64,000 bases of DNA, taken from contig CM060200.1 in NCBI GenBank assembly GCA_030562195.1, positions 28,125,023-28,189,022 of the forward strand, read 5' to 3'. Below, one piece after another: positions 28,505-39,943 of this stretch (position 1 is the first letter of the stretch; the number at the start of each line of letters is the position of its first letter). A program made the position numbers and the translations under genes. The notes beneath the pieces are model-generated. The model worked only from the letters and a program-made list of their open reading frames with translations, did not search any database and was not told the DNA's origin. Origin of the DNA: Nipponacmea schrenckii (taxonomy: Eukaryota > Mollusca > Gastropoda > Lottiidae).

Positions 28505-28676
28505 TTTAAAAACATAATTATGTTTATAATATAAATGTGATTGTTTATTTCAGCATATTATAGACTTTTACAATGAAGGACTTTAGGAAAAAGTTATCAA
28601 ATTATTTTGATTATGTTCATTATATTCAATTGCTTATTGTTCGTTACATAATAATATATAGTGTGACTTGTCTTTC

Positions 28677-28691
28677 CAAAGAAAAGAGATA
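28677..28691 (+). promoter_or_regulatory. Polypurine tract
   Basis: The purine-rich CAAAGAAAAGAGATA lies directly before the 3' LTR, where plus-strand DNA synthesis is primed in LTR elements. Confidence 0.75.
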
Positions 28692-28860
28692 TGTTATATC
28701 AACGTAATTGTCGTTCCACTAGTCTTAATATATATTGTTATGTACACGTGATTGTTGTGCATGTAGTACTAGAAGATCCATGCTTCCGGATGTCGGAAGA
28801 ACAATAATAAAATAATTTATGTACTGTTAATTAACCTATTAAATAACCCACAATACAACA
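28692..28860 (+). repeat. 3' LTR
   Basis: 169 bp, nearly identical to 24133-24301, followed by the CCTTG duplication. Confidence 0.95.
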
Positions 28861-28865
28861 CCTTG

Positions 28866-30143
28866 TTAAAAACAAAATGGCGTCATTTGAGTTACTTCCG
28901 GTTGTCTGCTTGTGAATCACAATACATTACATTGGCTTCCAGTCGGCATGTTTAACATCGGATTAATATTATTCATGTGAAGTCTAATCATTGATAATTG
29001 GTTTTATTTATACCGATCATTAAACTCATTTTTTTACTCAAGATTAGTAAGATAAACCACGATTTTAAATAAATTGTAGACTATACCTTCAAATTCCTCA
29101 AACTATAATCATCTTCACGCATTCTCACTCTCAGTAATAATATTATTCATTTTGCATTACTCGTGTAAAGTCGAACTAATACAGTACTCTATAGACAAGA
29201 TATCTGCATTGTTGCGGAGGTTAGGGCTGGACATTTTTTTATGTTCCGACGGCCCGCTAAGTCCTCATAGGGAAAATATTTTGAGTTGCAGATATCTTTA
29301 TATATTGCTTTACTGAATGTGACAAGAATTAATATAGAATATATAAAATTAGAGCCGATGCGAACGGATATATTTTGACAAATTTTTGTAAACAAAGCCT
29401 TGTGCAAATGGCCGCCGGAAATCGAATATTATGGAAGTTTCGTTGTTTACAATTGTTTTTCAGAATATATCAGTGTTTTAGCAGTCAATTGAATCCCCCA
29501 TAGACTAGATATAATTTAATGTTAGATGGTGATATATCAAGTCTAATAAATACAATTAGGTTATGGAGAGCTCGTAATATATTTTTGATATCTTATAATA
29601 ATTTGGAAAGCTTTGAGAACTTCAAAATATCTCTAGGTTTCAAAAACTTTTCCAAATTCAAAAATTTTCCAAGTTTTAAAAAATTCTCATAATTACAAAA
29701 ATTTTCAGAATTTAAAAAATTTTCAAAGTTTCAAAAACTTTCAAAATTTCAAAAATTTTCAGAATTTCACAAAATCTCAGAATTTCAAAAAACTTCATAA
29801 ATTCTCAAGATTTTAAAATTCTCAAAATTTCATAGGTCTTCAAAATTATAAGAAACTTTCTCTCAAAAAGCTCCCATATAAAAATTTTTCTTTTTTTTCT
29901 TTTTTCCTCTTCTTCTTTCTTTTAATCCATCTTCATCTCACCACGGTACACCTGAAAAAAAAAATTGTATATAAAAAGTTATAAATATATTTAAATACTT
30001 ACCAGGTTCTGTAGTTCAACTACATTCTTGCACGCAATTTCACCTGAAAAAAAGAAAAAAAATTATATATATATTAGTAATAGATATACAATAATAATAA
30101 TAATAATAAAAAAAAGACATTCGTTTAAAAGATACCTTTCAAT
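28866..30143. other. Non-coding stretch with an A-tract/T-tract periodic block
   Basis: Nothing coding was recognised. Between about 29620 and 29860 the sequence is a degenerate repeat of TTTCAAAAATTTTCAGAAT-like words, with A-tracts spaced about 10 or 18-20 bp apart. Pyrimidine-rich sequence (29885-29945) precedes the LINE ORF1 and may belong to its 5' UTR. Confidence 0.5.
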
Positions 30144-31268
30144 ATGGCAACCAGTATCATGTTACAACGTAAATTTACTGTAGAGATCAAACCCCAGTCC
30201 CCAATTGACATCAAATCGGAAGAGATGCTGGGGTTCTTCCAACAAAGGGAGGCCCCATTGCACACTATTAAATGCTTCCAAAATGTGGGACAATCTAAGT
30301 TCTTGGTGTCGTTCTCTACGGAGGGCGACATCAAGAACTTTGAGAACTGGTTCAGTCTAGGAAGCGGGGCTGAACCATATAAAGGGGTACGGTACGCTAT
30401 AGAGAGGGCCATGAATATACCCCTTTACAACAAACAACAAGGGACACGCATCACCATCTTCGGTGTCCCTTATGAGATGGACACAAAATATGTCCTCTCT
30501 AAAATAAATTCATACTGCGTTGCCACCAAAATTATCCGTTGCACATATAGGGATTTTCCCTTTATGTACAACGGAGTCTGTTTTGTATACACTGATAAAG
30601 TGAAAAACCCCATACCCTCCAATATAACTATCCAGGGATGTAGATTGGGGGTGAAGTACGAGGGCCAGCCCCTACCAGACAGGAAATGCTCTATCTGTCA
30701 AACAGAAGGCCATACTGCTAGGGACTGTCCAACTCGCCCCCCGCCCCCAATCTCACCTATCCCTGAAAAAGAGAAATCGGGCAACTCCCAAGTCTACAAC
30801 CCTCATAAAAAGTCCGCCACACAAATCGCCAAAACGGTGAGTGATCTCCTCCATACTGTCAGGAAAACATCAACTCCCAATGTGTCCAATGTAAACATTC
30901 CGGACACGCAAGCCACTCCGGGCTGGGTACCGGACGAGGGCGATTGGGAGAATCTTGATGAAACTGAGTACGATAGAAGTAGGGAGGAGATCGCTCAGCG
31001 AACCTTTCTTATTGAAAGCGTTGCCAGCACCTCCCAAACGAAACTAAAAGCTCCCTTAGACAAACGAACGACCCTCCAGGACACGCCCCTGTCCTCGCGA
31101 TCCAACTCAAAAGATCGCAAGAGAGATCGGGACAGGAGCAGTCTTCTGGAGGATCACAAGAAACCAAAAGTAGCAAACCAAGAAAAACTGCCGCTACACC
31201 AACTAAGCTCCAGTGTAGAACACCCCAATGCAACTAGGGGGAAGTCTACACACAAAAAGAACAAATAG
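30144..31268 (+). CDS. LINE ORF1 protein with CCHC zinc knuckle
   Basis: 374 aa from ATG to stop. An N-terminal part with RRM-like character (ITIFGVPYEMDTKYVLSKIN) precedes one CCHC knuckle, CSICQTEGHTARDC, at about residues 182-195. A proline-rich, then charged and basic tail follows. ORF1 proteins of L1/Tx1-type LINEs bind the element's RNA. The frame is intact, unlike that of ORF2. Confidence 0.85.
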   Translation: MATSIMLQRKFTVEIKPQSPIDIKSEEMLGFFQQREAPLHTIKCFQNVGQSKFLVSFSTEGDIKNFENWFSLGSGAEPYKGVRYAIERAMNIPLYNKQQGTRITIFGVPYEMDTKYVLSKINSYCVATKIIRCTYRDFPFMYNGVCFVYTDKVKNPIPSNITIQGCRLGVKYEGQPLPDRKCSICQTEGHTARDCPTRPPPPISPIPEKEKSGNSQVYNPHKKSATQIAKTVSDLLHTVRKTSTPNVSNVNIPDTQATPGWVPDEGDWENLDETEYDRSREEIAQRTFLIESVASTSQTKLKAPLDKRTTLQDTPLSSRSNSKDRKRDRDRSSLLEDHKKPKVANQEKLPLHQLSSSVEHPNATRGKSTHKKNK

Positions 31269-31350
31269 ATGTCATTGATGACATACGTACAAAGTTATAA
31301 CCCCATATCACCAAACGTATATCATCGTCTTTTTTTTCATATATTTCATT

Positions 31351-34300
31351 ATGTTTTTCACAACATTAAACATATCAAGAGGTTTTAAGACCAAAATCCA
31401 CAAGATCTTGAGGGATTATAAAACGTCGGAGGTGATCAGTCTGCAGGAAACAGGGATCATATCAGACGAGACAATAGCTGATGTCGAAGCCACCAGTCCT
31501 TACAGACTGATCACCTCTAACGGTCCTGACCTTCGCACTAGAGGGGTTGCTATATTATATAGGAAGGACCTGGAACTAGTTAACACCTATAGAATACAAG
31601 AACGGGTCATAAGTGCGAAGTTCAGGATCGAAAATAAAAACCTCTACGTTATAAATGTGTATGGAACTCGAGAATACGGTACAGGTCTCGAGTTCTATAC
31701 ACAATTATACCATCATATAAAAGAAATATATAACATCAATGACATCTATTTGTTCAACGGAGACTTTAACTTATATTACGACAGACTGGACAATAAAAAC
31801 GGTCTACTCGACAGCCAACCTGTAGGCATTATAAACATGTTTGATAGAATCAAAACAGAGTTTCTTCTAGTTGATGCCTACAGGCATAAGAACCCGAAGC
31901 GAAAGGTTTATACCTTCCTTCGTGGTGAAACGGGCACTCGGATAGACCGGATTTATGTGTCTCAGTCTGTCGTAAACCAAGTCCGACGTATCTCACTCCA
32001 CCGTCTCCTACTCCGACCATAAATCTGTCCAGATTCAACTCCAGCTGGGCTCAGGTAGGTGGGGTAGGGGAAAGTGGAAGATGAATACGTCGGTACTTGA
32101 AGAAGAGAGCTACATCTTACAAATAAAGACATTTTGGGAGTGCTGGCGGGGCTGTAGACTTGATTTCGATAGCCCGATACTCTGGTGGGAAGAGGGGAAA
32201 AGAAAAATTAAAAATATTACAACTGCATATTCATATCATAGACATACTAAAATTAAAAACGAAATATCTAAATTGGCGGCAGACAAATTATACATAGAAA
32301 ATAATCATGATATGAATATGCAGTATTACAAAGATAAAATAAATACTATATCAAAACAGACTAAAACATTAGAAAACAAACTTAATAAAGGTATCCTTAT
32401 ACGCTCCCGTCTTCCATTCGAGGAAAGCGACATGGATAATATACATATATTTAAAAAGGCTGAGATTGAGAATGGGATTAGCAAACAACTTGAGAGACTC
32501 GTCGATGACAGCGGAACAGTGAGGGAAGGCAGAGAAGAGATTATAGACATTGTAGAGAAATTCTACTCAAAACTCTACTCTGCCGACCCTATACCCCAAT
32601 CTGTCATCGACGAGTACCTCGATAAGTCTAATATTACACCTCTACCGCCGGCGGAGGCATCGGCCATAGATAATCAGATCATTTCTAAACAAGAAATACT
32701 ACAAGCTTTACAAGGGTTTCAGAACGACAAGTCTCCTGGAATAGACGGCATCCCAAAGGAATTCTATTTGAAGTTCTGGGATGTCATCCAGGACGACTTG
32801 TCGGAAGTCATCAATAATGTATTTCTTGAGGAACATCTTTCTGAAACCATGAGCACCTCCGTGATATCTATTCATTATAAGAACAAGGGCTCAAGAAATG
32901 ATCTGAAAAACTATCGGCCGATTTCTCTGCTGACGGTAGATTACAAAATAGTAGCAAAGGTGATAGCCAATAGGCTAAAACCTATTTTGAACTTACTCGT
33001 ATATGATACTCAATCGGGAGCGGGCCAAGACAAATCAATCATCAATAACCTGCTCTCCATTGACTACATATACGAGTATGTTACCCAGAAGGACCTGGGG
33101 GTGGTCTTGTTGGCCTACGACCAGGAAAAAGCCTTCGATAGGCTCAACAGGACCTACCTCAGTACCCTTCTGGAAAGATTGGGGCTTCCATTTAGTATCA
33201 CTAAATGGATCTCCATTCTCTACAAGGACCTTAGGGTGTATTGCGACGTACGTGGAGCCTTCACAAATTGTTTTACCCTCGAAAGGGGAGTAAAACAAGG
33301 CTGCCCCCTATCGATGGCTCTGTATGCCCTCGCGATACACCCTTTGGCCCTTAATATCTCCAACAATCGATACATTAAAGGTATAGATATACCAAATTAT
33401 CACCGACAGGTAAAAACATTTCAACACGCAGACAGTTTGTCCGTTATCTTAACTGATCCCAGGTCCTTCTCCAGTCTTGATCAAGAATTAAGCAACTTTG
33501 AGAAGGCCTCGGGATCAAAGATAAACAAAAATAAAACAGAAATTTATACCACAGGGGCGATGTCTGCCCACGTACCAGACGAAGATAAAATGTACATCAA
33601 GGAACAGATTAAAATTTTAGGAATATATTTTGGCAAGAACAATCATGATAAGAATTGGAATCCAATTCTTAACAAAATTAGGCAGACCATCACCAAATGG
33701 AAAGACCGATCTTTAAAATTCAAAGAAAAATTACACATCTTAAACACTTACATTTTATCTCAAGTCTGGTACGTCGGCAGAATAATCAAACCTAACAAAC
33801 ATATTCTGAAAGAGCTGAATCGGGCTATCTACTCCTTCATCTGGGATGGAAAGAGCGAGTGGATAGTCCGAAACACTCTTCAACTACCGCTCGACGAGGG
33901 GGGGGGGCTTGGGGTTTGTGATATTGATCTCAAACTTCAGGCCTTCGACCTCCAACAAATAAAATGGACCATAGGGGGGAACAGATATCCATGGACATCC
34001 CTGTTAAACTACTGGATGGGTCTTACTCTTAGGGAGTTTGACACTGACAGAAGCTATTCTGTGACAACGTTTCAGGCACCACATAAAATTAATACAATAG
34101 CCTCTAATTTCAGGAAACTAAAAATTAATTGGCAGCTGCTTATAACTTCAAAAATTTTATACAATAATCTTTTAAATCAACAACACCATACCATTACAGT
34201 GCAGCAGCATTACCCACACATCACATTCTCTTGTGTGTTCCAAAATCTTTGGAAGTCGAGTCTGAATCAGGGGGAGAAGGAATTCCTTTTCCTCTTGATT

Positions 34301-34636
34301 CATTCTGCCCTCCCGACTCGACACCTCCTCTCCAAACGGAGCACGCAAGAGTTTAATGTCAAGTGTGGGTATTGCCATAAACATCCTGAAACGTTGTTAC
34401 ATCTTTTTGTAACGTGTGACTATTTGTCACCATTACGGAATAGCTTCTGCCACTTTATGTCGAACACCCTAAAACAGCCCATCCAGTTGCATGAATTCGT
34501 ACGATTCATGCCAGGGATACACCACCAACTGTTCCCCCATTATTTTAACATCATCTGGACAAATCGTTCTGCCCCAAAACCTGTGATATTCATATATCAT
34601 TTCACTCATATTTTTAAATTCATAATTCTTATATAG
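31351..34636 (+). pseudogene. LINE ORF2: AP endonuclease and reverse transcriptase, inactivated
   Basis: The first part (31351-32022) is the AP-type endonuclease: LQETGI, NGDFN and RIDRIYVS motifs. A one-base frame break near 31995-32010 moves the SDHKS motif into the frame that continues to 34636. The RT follows with SPGIDGIPKEF, NYRPISLLTVDYKI, AYDQEKAFDR and RGVKQGCPLS. The normal A-D-D active site reads QHADS, with a serine (AGT, 33434-33436) in place of the second catalytic aspartate. A C-terminal CGYCHKHPETLLHLFVTC zinc-like segment (CCHC) is present. Non-homologous residues near the end suggest a late frame change. Confidence 0.9.
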
Positions 34637-35221
34637 TTTTACATTTACCTATATTATACATTATCTCATATATTTATACATACATATTATATATTTATTT
34701 ACATACATATTATATATTTATATACATATATTATATTATATACATAGATTATATTTATTTACATACATAGACTATATTTATAGATTATATTATATTATAT
34801 ACATAGATTATATTTATTTACATACATAGACTATATTTATACACATACTTAGATTATATTTACATTAATATATTGTGCAATAAACTATATTATAATTATA
34901 TATACATAATACATATCTTCGGTAAATAATTTAAATAAATCTTTTTTTTTTATATGTATTATACGTTATGGTTACACGATGATGATCGCCTCACATATGC
35001 CTTTATTAGATTTTTAATTATTTTTATTTTTGTAAGAAAGGCATATGTGAGAGGTGGATATTACTTTGTACATATGTTTAAACTAGTATATCCACCATGC
35101 ACTTGATCGGAGTGTGGGTGGGTAAGTGGACAAAAAAAAAAAAGAAAAAAAAAAAAAGTAATATTATTCGTATTATGGTTACGCGATACCATACAAACTA
35201 GCCGCCCAAAGGGACGTAACT
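34637..35221 (+). other. LINE 3' UTR: AT tandem repeats, stem-loops and A-rich tail
   Basis: From 34640 to 34890 there are short tandem units of TATATTTATTTACATACATA and variants. A 15-bp perfect stem (34990-35004 with 35037-35051, CTCACATATGCCTTT) is followed by a second stem (GGTGGATA with TATCCACC). Then come a GT/GA-rich stretch and A12-G-A13. Such stems are plausible binding sites for the LINE reverse transcriptase. Confidence 0.6.
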
Positions 35222-35590
35222 CTCTTATTTTTGCAGTCGGTTCACGGCAGTTTGCAGCTCCTGCTCAGTGTCTGCCAAGACAACTGTATCGTTTGCATTT
35301 AGTAGAACAAAAAGTTTGATATATACACATATATCAGGATTATTTGACAATTGGTAATTTAAATATTTAAGACCGCCATAATGATCAGAGAGAAAACCTC
35401 CAAGGTCGTGCAGGTAGATTGCAAAGAGCAAGGGTGAGAGATTCTTTGTATTTTATATATGTTATAAATAACCATGAAAATTTTCCTTTGATTTCACAAT
35501 GTATTGTTTTATTCCATAGATTTATACGATTGATACAGTCAAATGCTTTCCTGTAATCAATGAATAGTGCATAAATTCTTTTTATACGCC
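35222..35590 (-). pseudogene. LINE RT fragment, internally deleted
   Basis: Minus-strand translation gives IYALFIDYRKAFDCINR (catalytic-D block), then LFAIYLHDLGGFL and LFVLLNANDTVVLAD, the CR1/RTE-type palm block. The canonical A-D-D reads A-N-D. Sequence between the two blocks is shortened and shifts frame. It is an old fragment. Confidence 0.75.
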
Positions 35591-36590
35591 CACATGAAAT
35601 GGGGGGCGTATATTGTCGTCACCCACATCCGTCCGTCCGTCGGTCCGTCCGTCCGTCCGTCCGTCCACAATTGCTTGTAAACACTCTACACGCTGTAATT
35701 CTTGACGGATATAGATGAAACTTAATATGAGTGTTTATGATCACGCAAGGATGAACCCTATTGAAAATCAGCGAAATCGGAAAAAAATTAGTATGAGTTC
35801 GTGCCCTTGTTCTTGAATGGCTCGTAAACACTCTACAACGTGCAATTCTTGACCGATTTTGATGAAACTTGGTGTGAGAGTATGTTATAACTCAATGATA
35901 AACCCTATCGAAAATCAGCGAAATCGAAAAACATTTAGTATGAGTTATTGCCCTTGTTCTTGAAAACGCGTTCAATTTTAGCTTGTAAACACTCTTGGGA
36001 GAACAATTTTTAATGGATTTTAATGAAACTTGGCCTGAGTATTTGTTATCACCCAAGGATGAAGCCTATTGGAAACCAGTCAAATCGAAAAAAAAAATTA
36101 ATATCAGTTATTCCCTTGTTTTTGAAAACGCGTTCAATTTTTAGCTTGTAAACACTCTACAAAGCACAGTTATTGACCGATTTTGACGAAACTTGCTGAA
36201 ATTGTTTTTAAAATCACCCAAGAATGAACCCTTTTGAAAATAGCACATATCGAAATATATTTAATAGGAATTATTGCCCTTGTTCTATAAAATGTGTTGG
36301 ATTATTGTCTCGTAAACACTCTACATGTCACAATTCTTGAGCGATTTTGACATAACTTGGCATGAGTATTTGTAATCACCTAAGGATGAACCCTATTGAA
36401 ATTCAGTTAAATCGAAAAATATTTAGTATCAGTTATTGCCCTTGTGTTTGAAAACGCGTTCAATTTTAGCTTGTAAACACTCTAGAAAGAACAATTCTTT
36501 ATGGATTTTGGTTAACTTTGGCTTGAGTATTTGTTTTTACCCACGGATGAACCCTATTATAAATCAAATAAATAGAAATATATTTAGTTA
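35586..36590 (+). mobile_element. Pearl-like (Helentron-associated) element with (CCGT)n and ~160-bp tandem repeats
   Basis: The left end can fold: TATACGCCC (about 35583-35591) pairs with GGGCGTATA (about 35604-35612). It is followed by GTCGTCACCC, a (CCGT)n microsatellite (about 35629-35667), and six repeats of about 160 bp with GCTTGTAAACACTCTACA-like starts near 35673, 35820, 35981, 36143, 36308 and 36469. A hairpin end, a microsatellite and a variable number of ~160-bp repeats is the architecture of bivalve 'pearl' elements. The 3' end is cut off by the 283-bp satellite. Confidence 0.65.
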
Positions 36591-36592
36591 GA

Positions 36593-39324
36593 GGGGGGGA
36601 AACTACTATCTCGTAGTTCCGGGAAAGCACGGGCCTAGGAATCAGACCTAATTTTTATTTCCTCGCACCGATCGGGATTCGAACCCACGGCACCTAGTCG
36701 CCTAGCAGACGACAGTCCAACTCGCTAACCACTGAGCCATTCACCACCCTAAAAAAGTGGTTTCAGAACTCAGTTTTAACGAGAAGTACTGTCGCCTACA
36801 CGATTCAAATGAATGTTTTCTTACACCCGCTCGGGGAGACAGCCATATATCCTGGCACTGGCAGATTTAGATAGAGGGGGGGGGGGAAACTACTATCTCG
36901 TAGTTCCGGGAAAGCACGGGCCTAGGAATCAGACCTAATTTTTATTTCCTCGCACCGATCGGGATTCGAACCCACGGCACCTAGTCGCCTAGCAGACGAC
37001 AGTCCAACTCGCTAACCACTGAGCCATTCACCACCCTAAAAAAGTGGTTTCAGAACTCAGTTTTAACGAGAAGTACTGTCGCCTACACGATTCAAATGAA
37101 TGTTTTCTTACACCCGCTCGGGGAGACAGCCATATATCCTGGCACTGGCAGATTTAGATAGAGGGGGGGAAACTACTATCTCGTAGTTCCGGGAAAGCAC
37201 GGGCCTAGGAATCAGACCTAATTTTTATTTCCTCGCACCGATCGGGATTCGAACCCACGGCACCTAGTCGCCTAGCAGACGACAGTCCAACTCGCTAACC
37301 ACTGAGCCATTCACCACCCTAAAAAAGTGGTTTCAGAACTCAGTTTTAACGAGAAGTACTGTCGCCTACACGATTCAAATGAATGTTTTCTTACACCCGC
37401 TCGGGGAGACAGCCATATATCCTGGCACTGGCAGATTTAGATAGAGGGGGGGGAAACTACTATCTCGTAGTTCCGGGAAAGCACGGGCCTAGGAATCAGA
37501 CCTAATTTTTATTTCCTCGCACCGATCGGGATTCGAACCCACGGCACCTAGTCGCCTAGCAGACGACAGTCCAACTCGCTAACCACTGAGCCATTCACCA
37601 CCCTAAAAAAGTGGTTTCAGAACTCAGTTTTAACGAGAAGTACTGTCGCCTACACGATTCAAATGAATGTTTTCTTACACCCGCTCGGGGAGACAGCCAT
37701 ATATCCTGGCACTGGCAGATTTAGATAGAGGGGGGGAAACTACTATCTCGTAGTTCCGGGAAAGCACGGGCCTAGGAATCAGACCTAATTTTTATTTCCT
37801 CGCACCGATCGGGATTCGAACCCACGGCACCTAGTCGCCTAGCAGACGACAGTCCAACTCGCTAACCACTGAGCCATTCACCACCCTAAAAAAGTGGTTT
37901 CAGAACTCAGTTTTAACGAGAAGTACTGTCGCCTACACGATTCAAATGAATGTTTTCTTACACCCGCTCGGGGAGACAGCCATATATCCTGGCACTGGCA
38001 GATTTAGATAGAGGGGGGGAAACTACTATCTCGTAGTTCCGGGAAAGCACGGGCCTAGGAATCAGACCTAATTTTTATTTCCTCGCACCGATCGGGATTC
38101 GAACCCACGGCACCTAGTCGCCTAGCAGACGACAGTCCAACTCGCTAACCACTGAGCCATTCACCACCCTAAAAAAGTGGTTTCAGAACTCAGTTTTAAC
38201 GAGAAGTACTGTCGCCTACACGATTCAAATGAATGTTTTCTTACACCCGCTCGGGGAGACAGCCATATATCCTGGCACTGGCAGATTTAGATAGAGGGGG
38301 GGAAACTACTATCTCGTAGTTCCGGGAAAGCACGGGCCTAGGAATCAGACCTAATTTTTATTTCCTCGCACCGATCGGGATTCGAACCCACGGCACCTAG
38401 TCGCCTAGCAGACGACAGTCCAACTCGCTAACCACTGAGCCATTCACCACCCTAAAAAAGTGGTTTCAGAACTCAGTTTTAACGAGAAGTACTGTCGCCT
38501 ACACGATTCAAATGAATGTTTTCTTACACCCGCTCGGGGAGACAGCCATATATCCTGGCACTGGCAGATTTAGATAGAGGGGGGGAAACTACTATCTCGT
38601 AGTTCCGGGAAAGCACGGGCCTAGGAATCAGACCTAATTTTTATTTCCTCGCACCGATCGGGACTCGAACCCACGGCACCTAGTCGCCTAGCAGACGACA
38701 GTCCAACTCGCTAACCACTGAGCCATTCACCACCCTAAAAAAGTGGTTTCAGAACTCAGTTTTAACGAGAAGTACTGTCGCCTACACGATTCAAATGAAT
38801 GTTTTCTTACACCCGCTCGGGGAGACAGCCATATATCCTGGCACTGGCAGATTTAGATAGAGGGGGGGAAACTACTATCTCGTAGTTCCGGGAAAGCACG
38901 GGCCTAGGAATCAGACCTAATTTTTATTTCCTCGCACCGATCGGGATTCGAACCCACGGCACCTAGTCGCCTAGCAGACGACAGTCCAACTCGCTAACCA
39001 CTGAGCCATTCACCACCCTAAAAAAGTGGTTTCAGAACTCAGTTTTAACGAGAAGTACTGTCGCCTACACGATTCAAATGAATGTTTTCTTACACCCGCT
39101 CGGGGAGACAGCCATATATCCTGGCACTGGCAGATTTAGATAGAGGGGGGGAAACTACTATCTCGTAGTTCCGGGAAAGCACGGGCCTAGGAATCAGACC
39201 TAATTTTTATTTCCTCGCACCGATCGGGATTCGAACCCACGGCACCTAGTCGCCTAGCAGACGACAGTCCAACTCGCTAACCACTGAGCCATTCACCACC
39301 CTAAAAAAGTGGTTTCAGAACTCA
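36593..39324. repeat. 283-bp satellite, ten copies running into an assembly gap
   Basis: The block starting GGGAAACTACTATCTCGTAG recurs at a spacing of 283-287 bp, with AAACTAC at 36600, 36887, 37170, 37454, 37737, 38020, 38303, 38586, 38869 and 39152. Copies are almost identical: the main variation is the length of a G7-G12 run, and one C replaces T in the B box of the copy at about 38664. The tenth copy is cut by the N-run. Such homogeneity means recent expansion or ongoing conversion. Each unit contains a tRNA-like segment on the minus strand. Confidence 0.97.
36663..36750 (-). ncRNA. tRNA-derived promoter segment (first of ten satellite copies)
   Basis: Read on the minus strand, the unit has an RNA polymerase III A box (TGGCTCAGTGGTTAGCG) and a consensus B box (GGTTCGAATCC) about 40 bp apart. 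The longer than usual spacing, and TTGGACT after the A box, resemble class II (Ser/Leu-type) tRNAs. The anticodon stem and acceptor stem are not convincingly paired, so it is a tRNA-derived SINE head, not a functional tRNA. The copy at about 38664 has GGTTCGAGTCC. Confidence 0.75.
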
Positions 39325-39824
39325 NNNNNNNNNNNNNNNNNNNNNNNNNNNNNNNNNNNNNNNNNNNNNNNNNNNNNNNNNNNNNNNNNNNNNNNNNNNN
39401 NNNNNNNNNNNNNNNNNNNNNNNNNNNNNNNNNNNNNNNNNNNNNNNNNNNNNNNNNNNNNNNNNNNNNNNNNNNNNNNNNNNNNNNNNNNNNNNNNNNN
39501 NNNNNNNNNNNNNNNNNNNNNNNNNNNNNNNNNNNNNNNNNNNNNNNNNNNNNNNNNNNNNNNNNNNNNNNNNNNNNNNNNNNNNNNNNNNNNNNNNNNN
39601 NNNNNNNNNNNNNNNNNNNNNNNNNNNNNNNNNNNNNNNNNNNNNNNNNNNNNNNNNNNNNNNNNNNNNNNNNNNNNNNNNNNNNNNNNNNNNNNNNNNN
39701 NNNNNNNNNNNNNNNNNNNNNNNNNNNNNNNNNNNNNNNNNNNNNNNNNNNNNNNNNNNNNNNNNNNNNNNNNNNNNNNNNNNNNNNNNNNNNNNNNNNN
39801 NNNNNNNNNNNNNNNNNNNNNNNN
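39325..39824. other. Assembly gap of 500 N
   Basis: Exactly 500 N, the conventional size for a gap of unknown length. It starts inside a satellite unit and ends at a Helentron-like terminus, so the array probably continues into it. Open frames drawn across it are meaningless. Confidence 0.99.
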
Positions 39825-39943
39825 CGCACTGCAAAAAAAAATAGTCATTTCGAAAACAAAGCAGTGCGTTCGAAGAACGCACTGCAATAAAATAATCCGA
39901 ACGATTACAATACGTTTTCGCCAAAGTCGAAATACGTAATTAG
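39825..39943 (+). mobile_element. Two Helentron-like 3' termini in series
   Basis: First comes the GCAGTGCGTTC / GAACGCACTGC hairpin (about 39861-39885) seen at the ends of modules C and D'. Next is the ATAAAATAATCCGAACGATT tail ending CGAAATACGTAATTA, identical to the end of module A' near 63679. The bodies of the elements are missing, presumably lost in or beyond the gap. Confidence 0.75.

Larger units (their letters stand above)
24133..28860 (+). mobile_element. Ty3-type LTR retrotransposon, complete, 4728 bp
   Basis: Two 169-bp LTRs (24133-24301, 28692-28860; TGTTATATC...ATACAACA) differ at about two sites. The exact target duplication CCTTG flanks the element (24128-24132, 28861-28865). 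A primer-binding site, one gag-pol frame broken by a single stop, and a purine tract are all in place. No envelope-like frame is present. High LTR identity and near-intact coding suggest recent insertion. Confidence 0.95.
30144..35157 (+). mobile_element. Long Tx1/L1-like LINE
   Basis: ORF1 (30144-31268) and ORF2 (31351-34636) are followed by an AT-rich 3' UTR with strong hairpins and a terminal A-rich tract (35131-35157). The 5' boundary is uncertain and no target duplication was identified. Frame breaks and a mutated RT active site show it is dead. Confidence 0.85.

Noticed and set aside
36663..39290. Functional tRNA genes in the 283-bp array
   Set aside because: A and B boxes are good, but acceptor and anticodon stems do not pair convincingly and the box spacing is long. 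A tRNA-derived SINE head is the better call.
36593..39324. CRISPR-like array
   Set aside because: Units are 283 bp with no short repeat/variable-spacer pattern, and the DNA is eukaryotic.
39293..39924. Open frames of 178-200 codons across positions 39293-39924
   Set aside because: They consist almost wholly of X residues from the 500-N gap.
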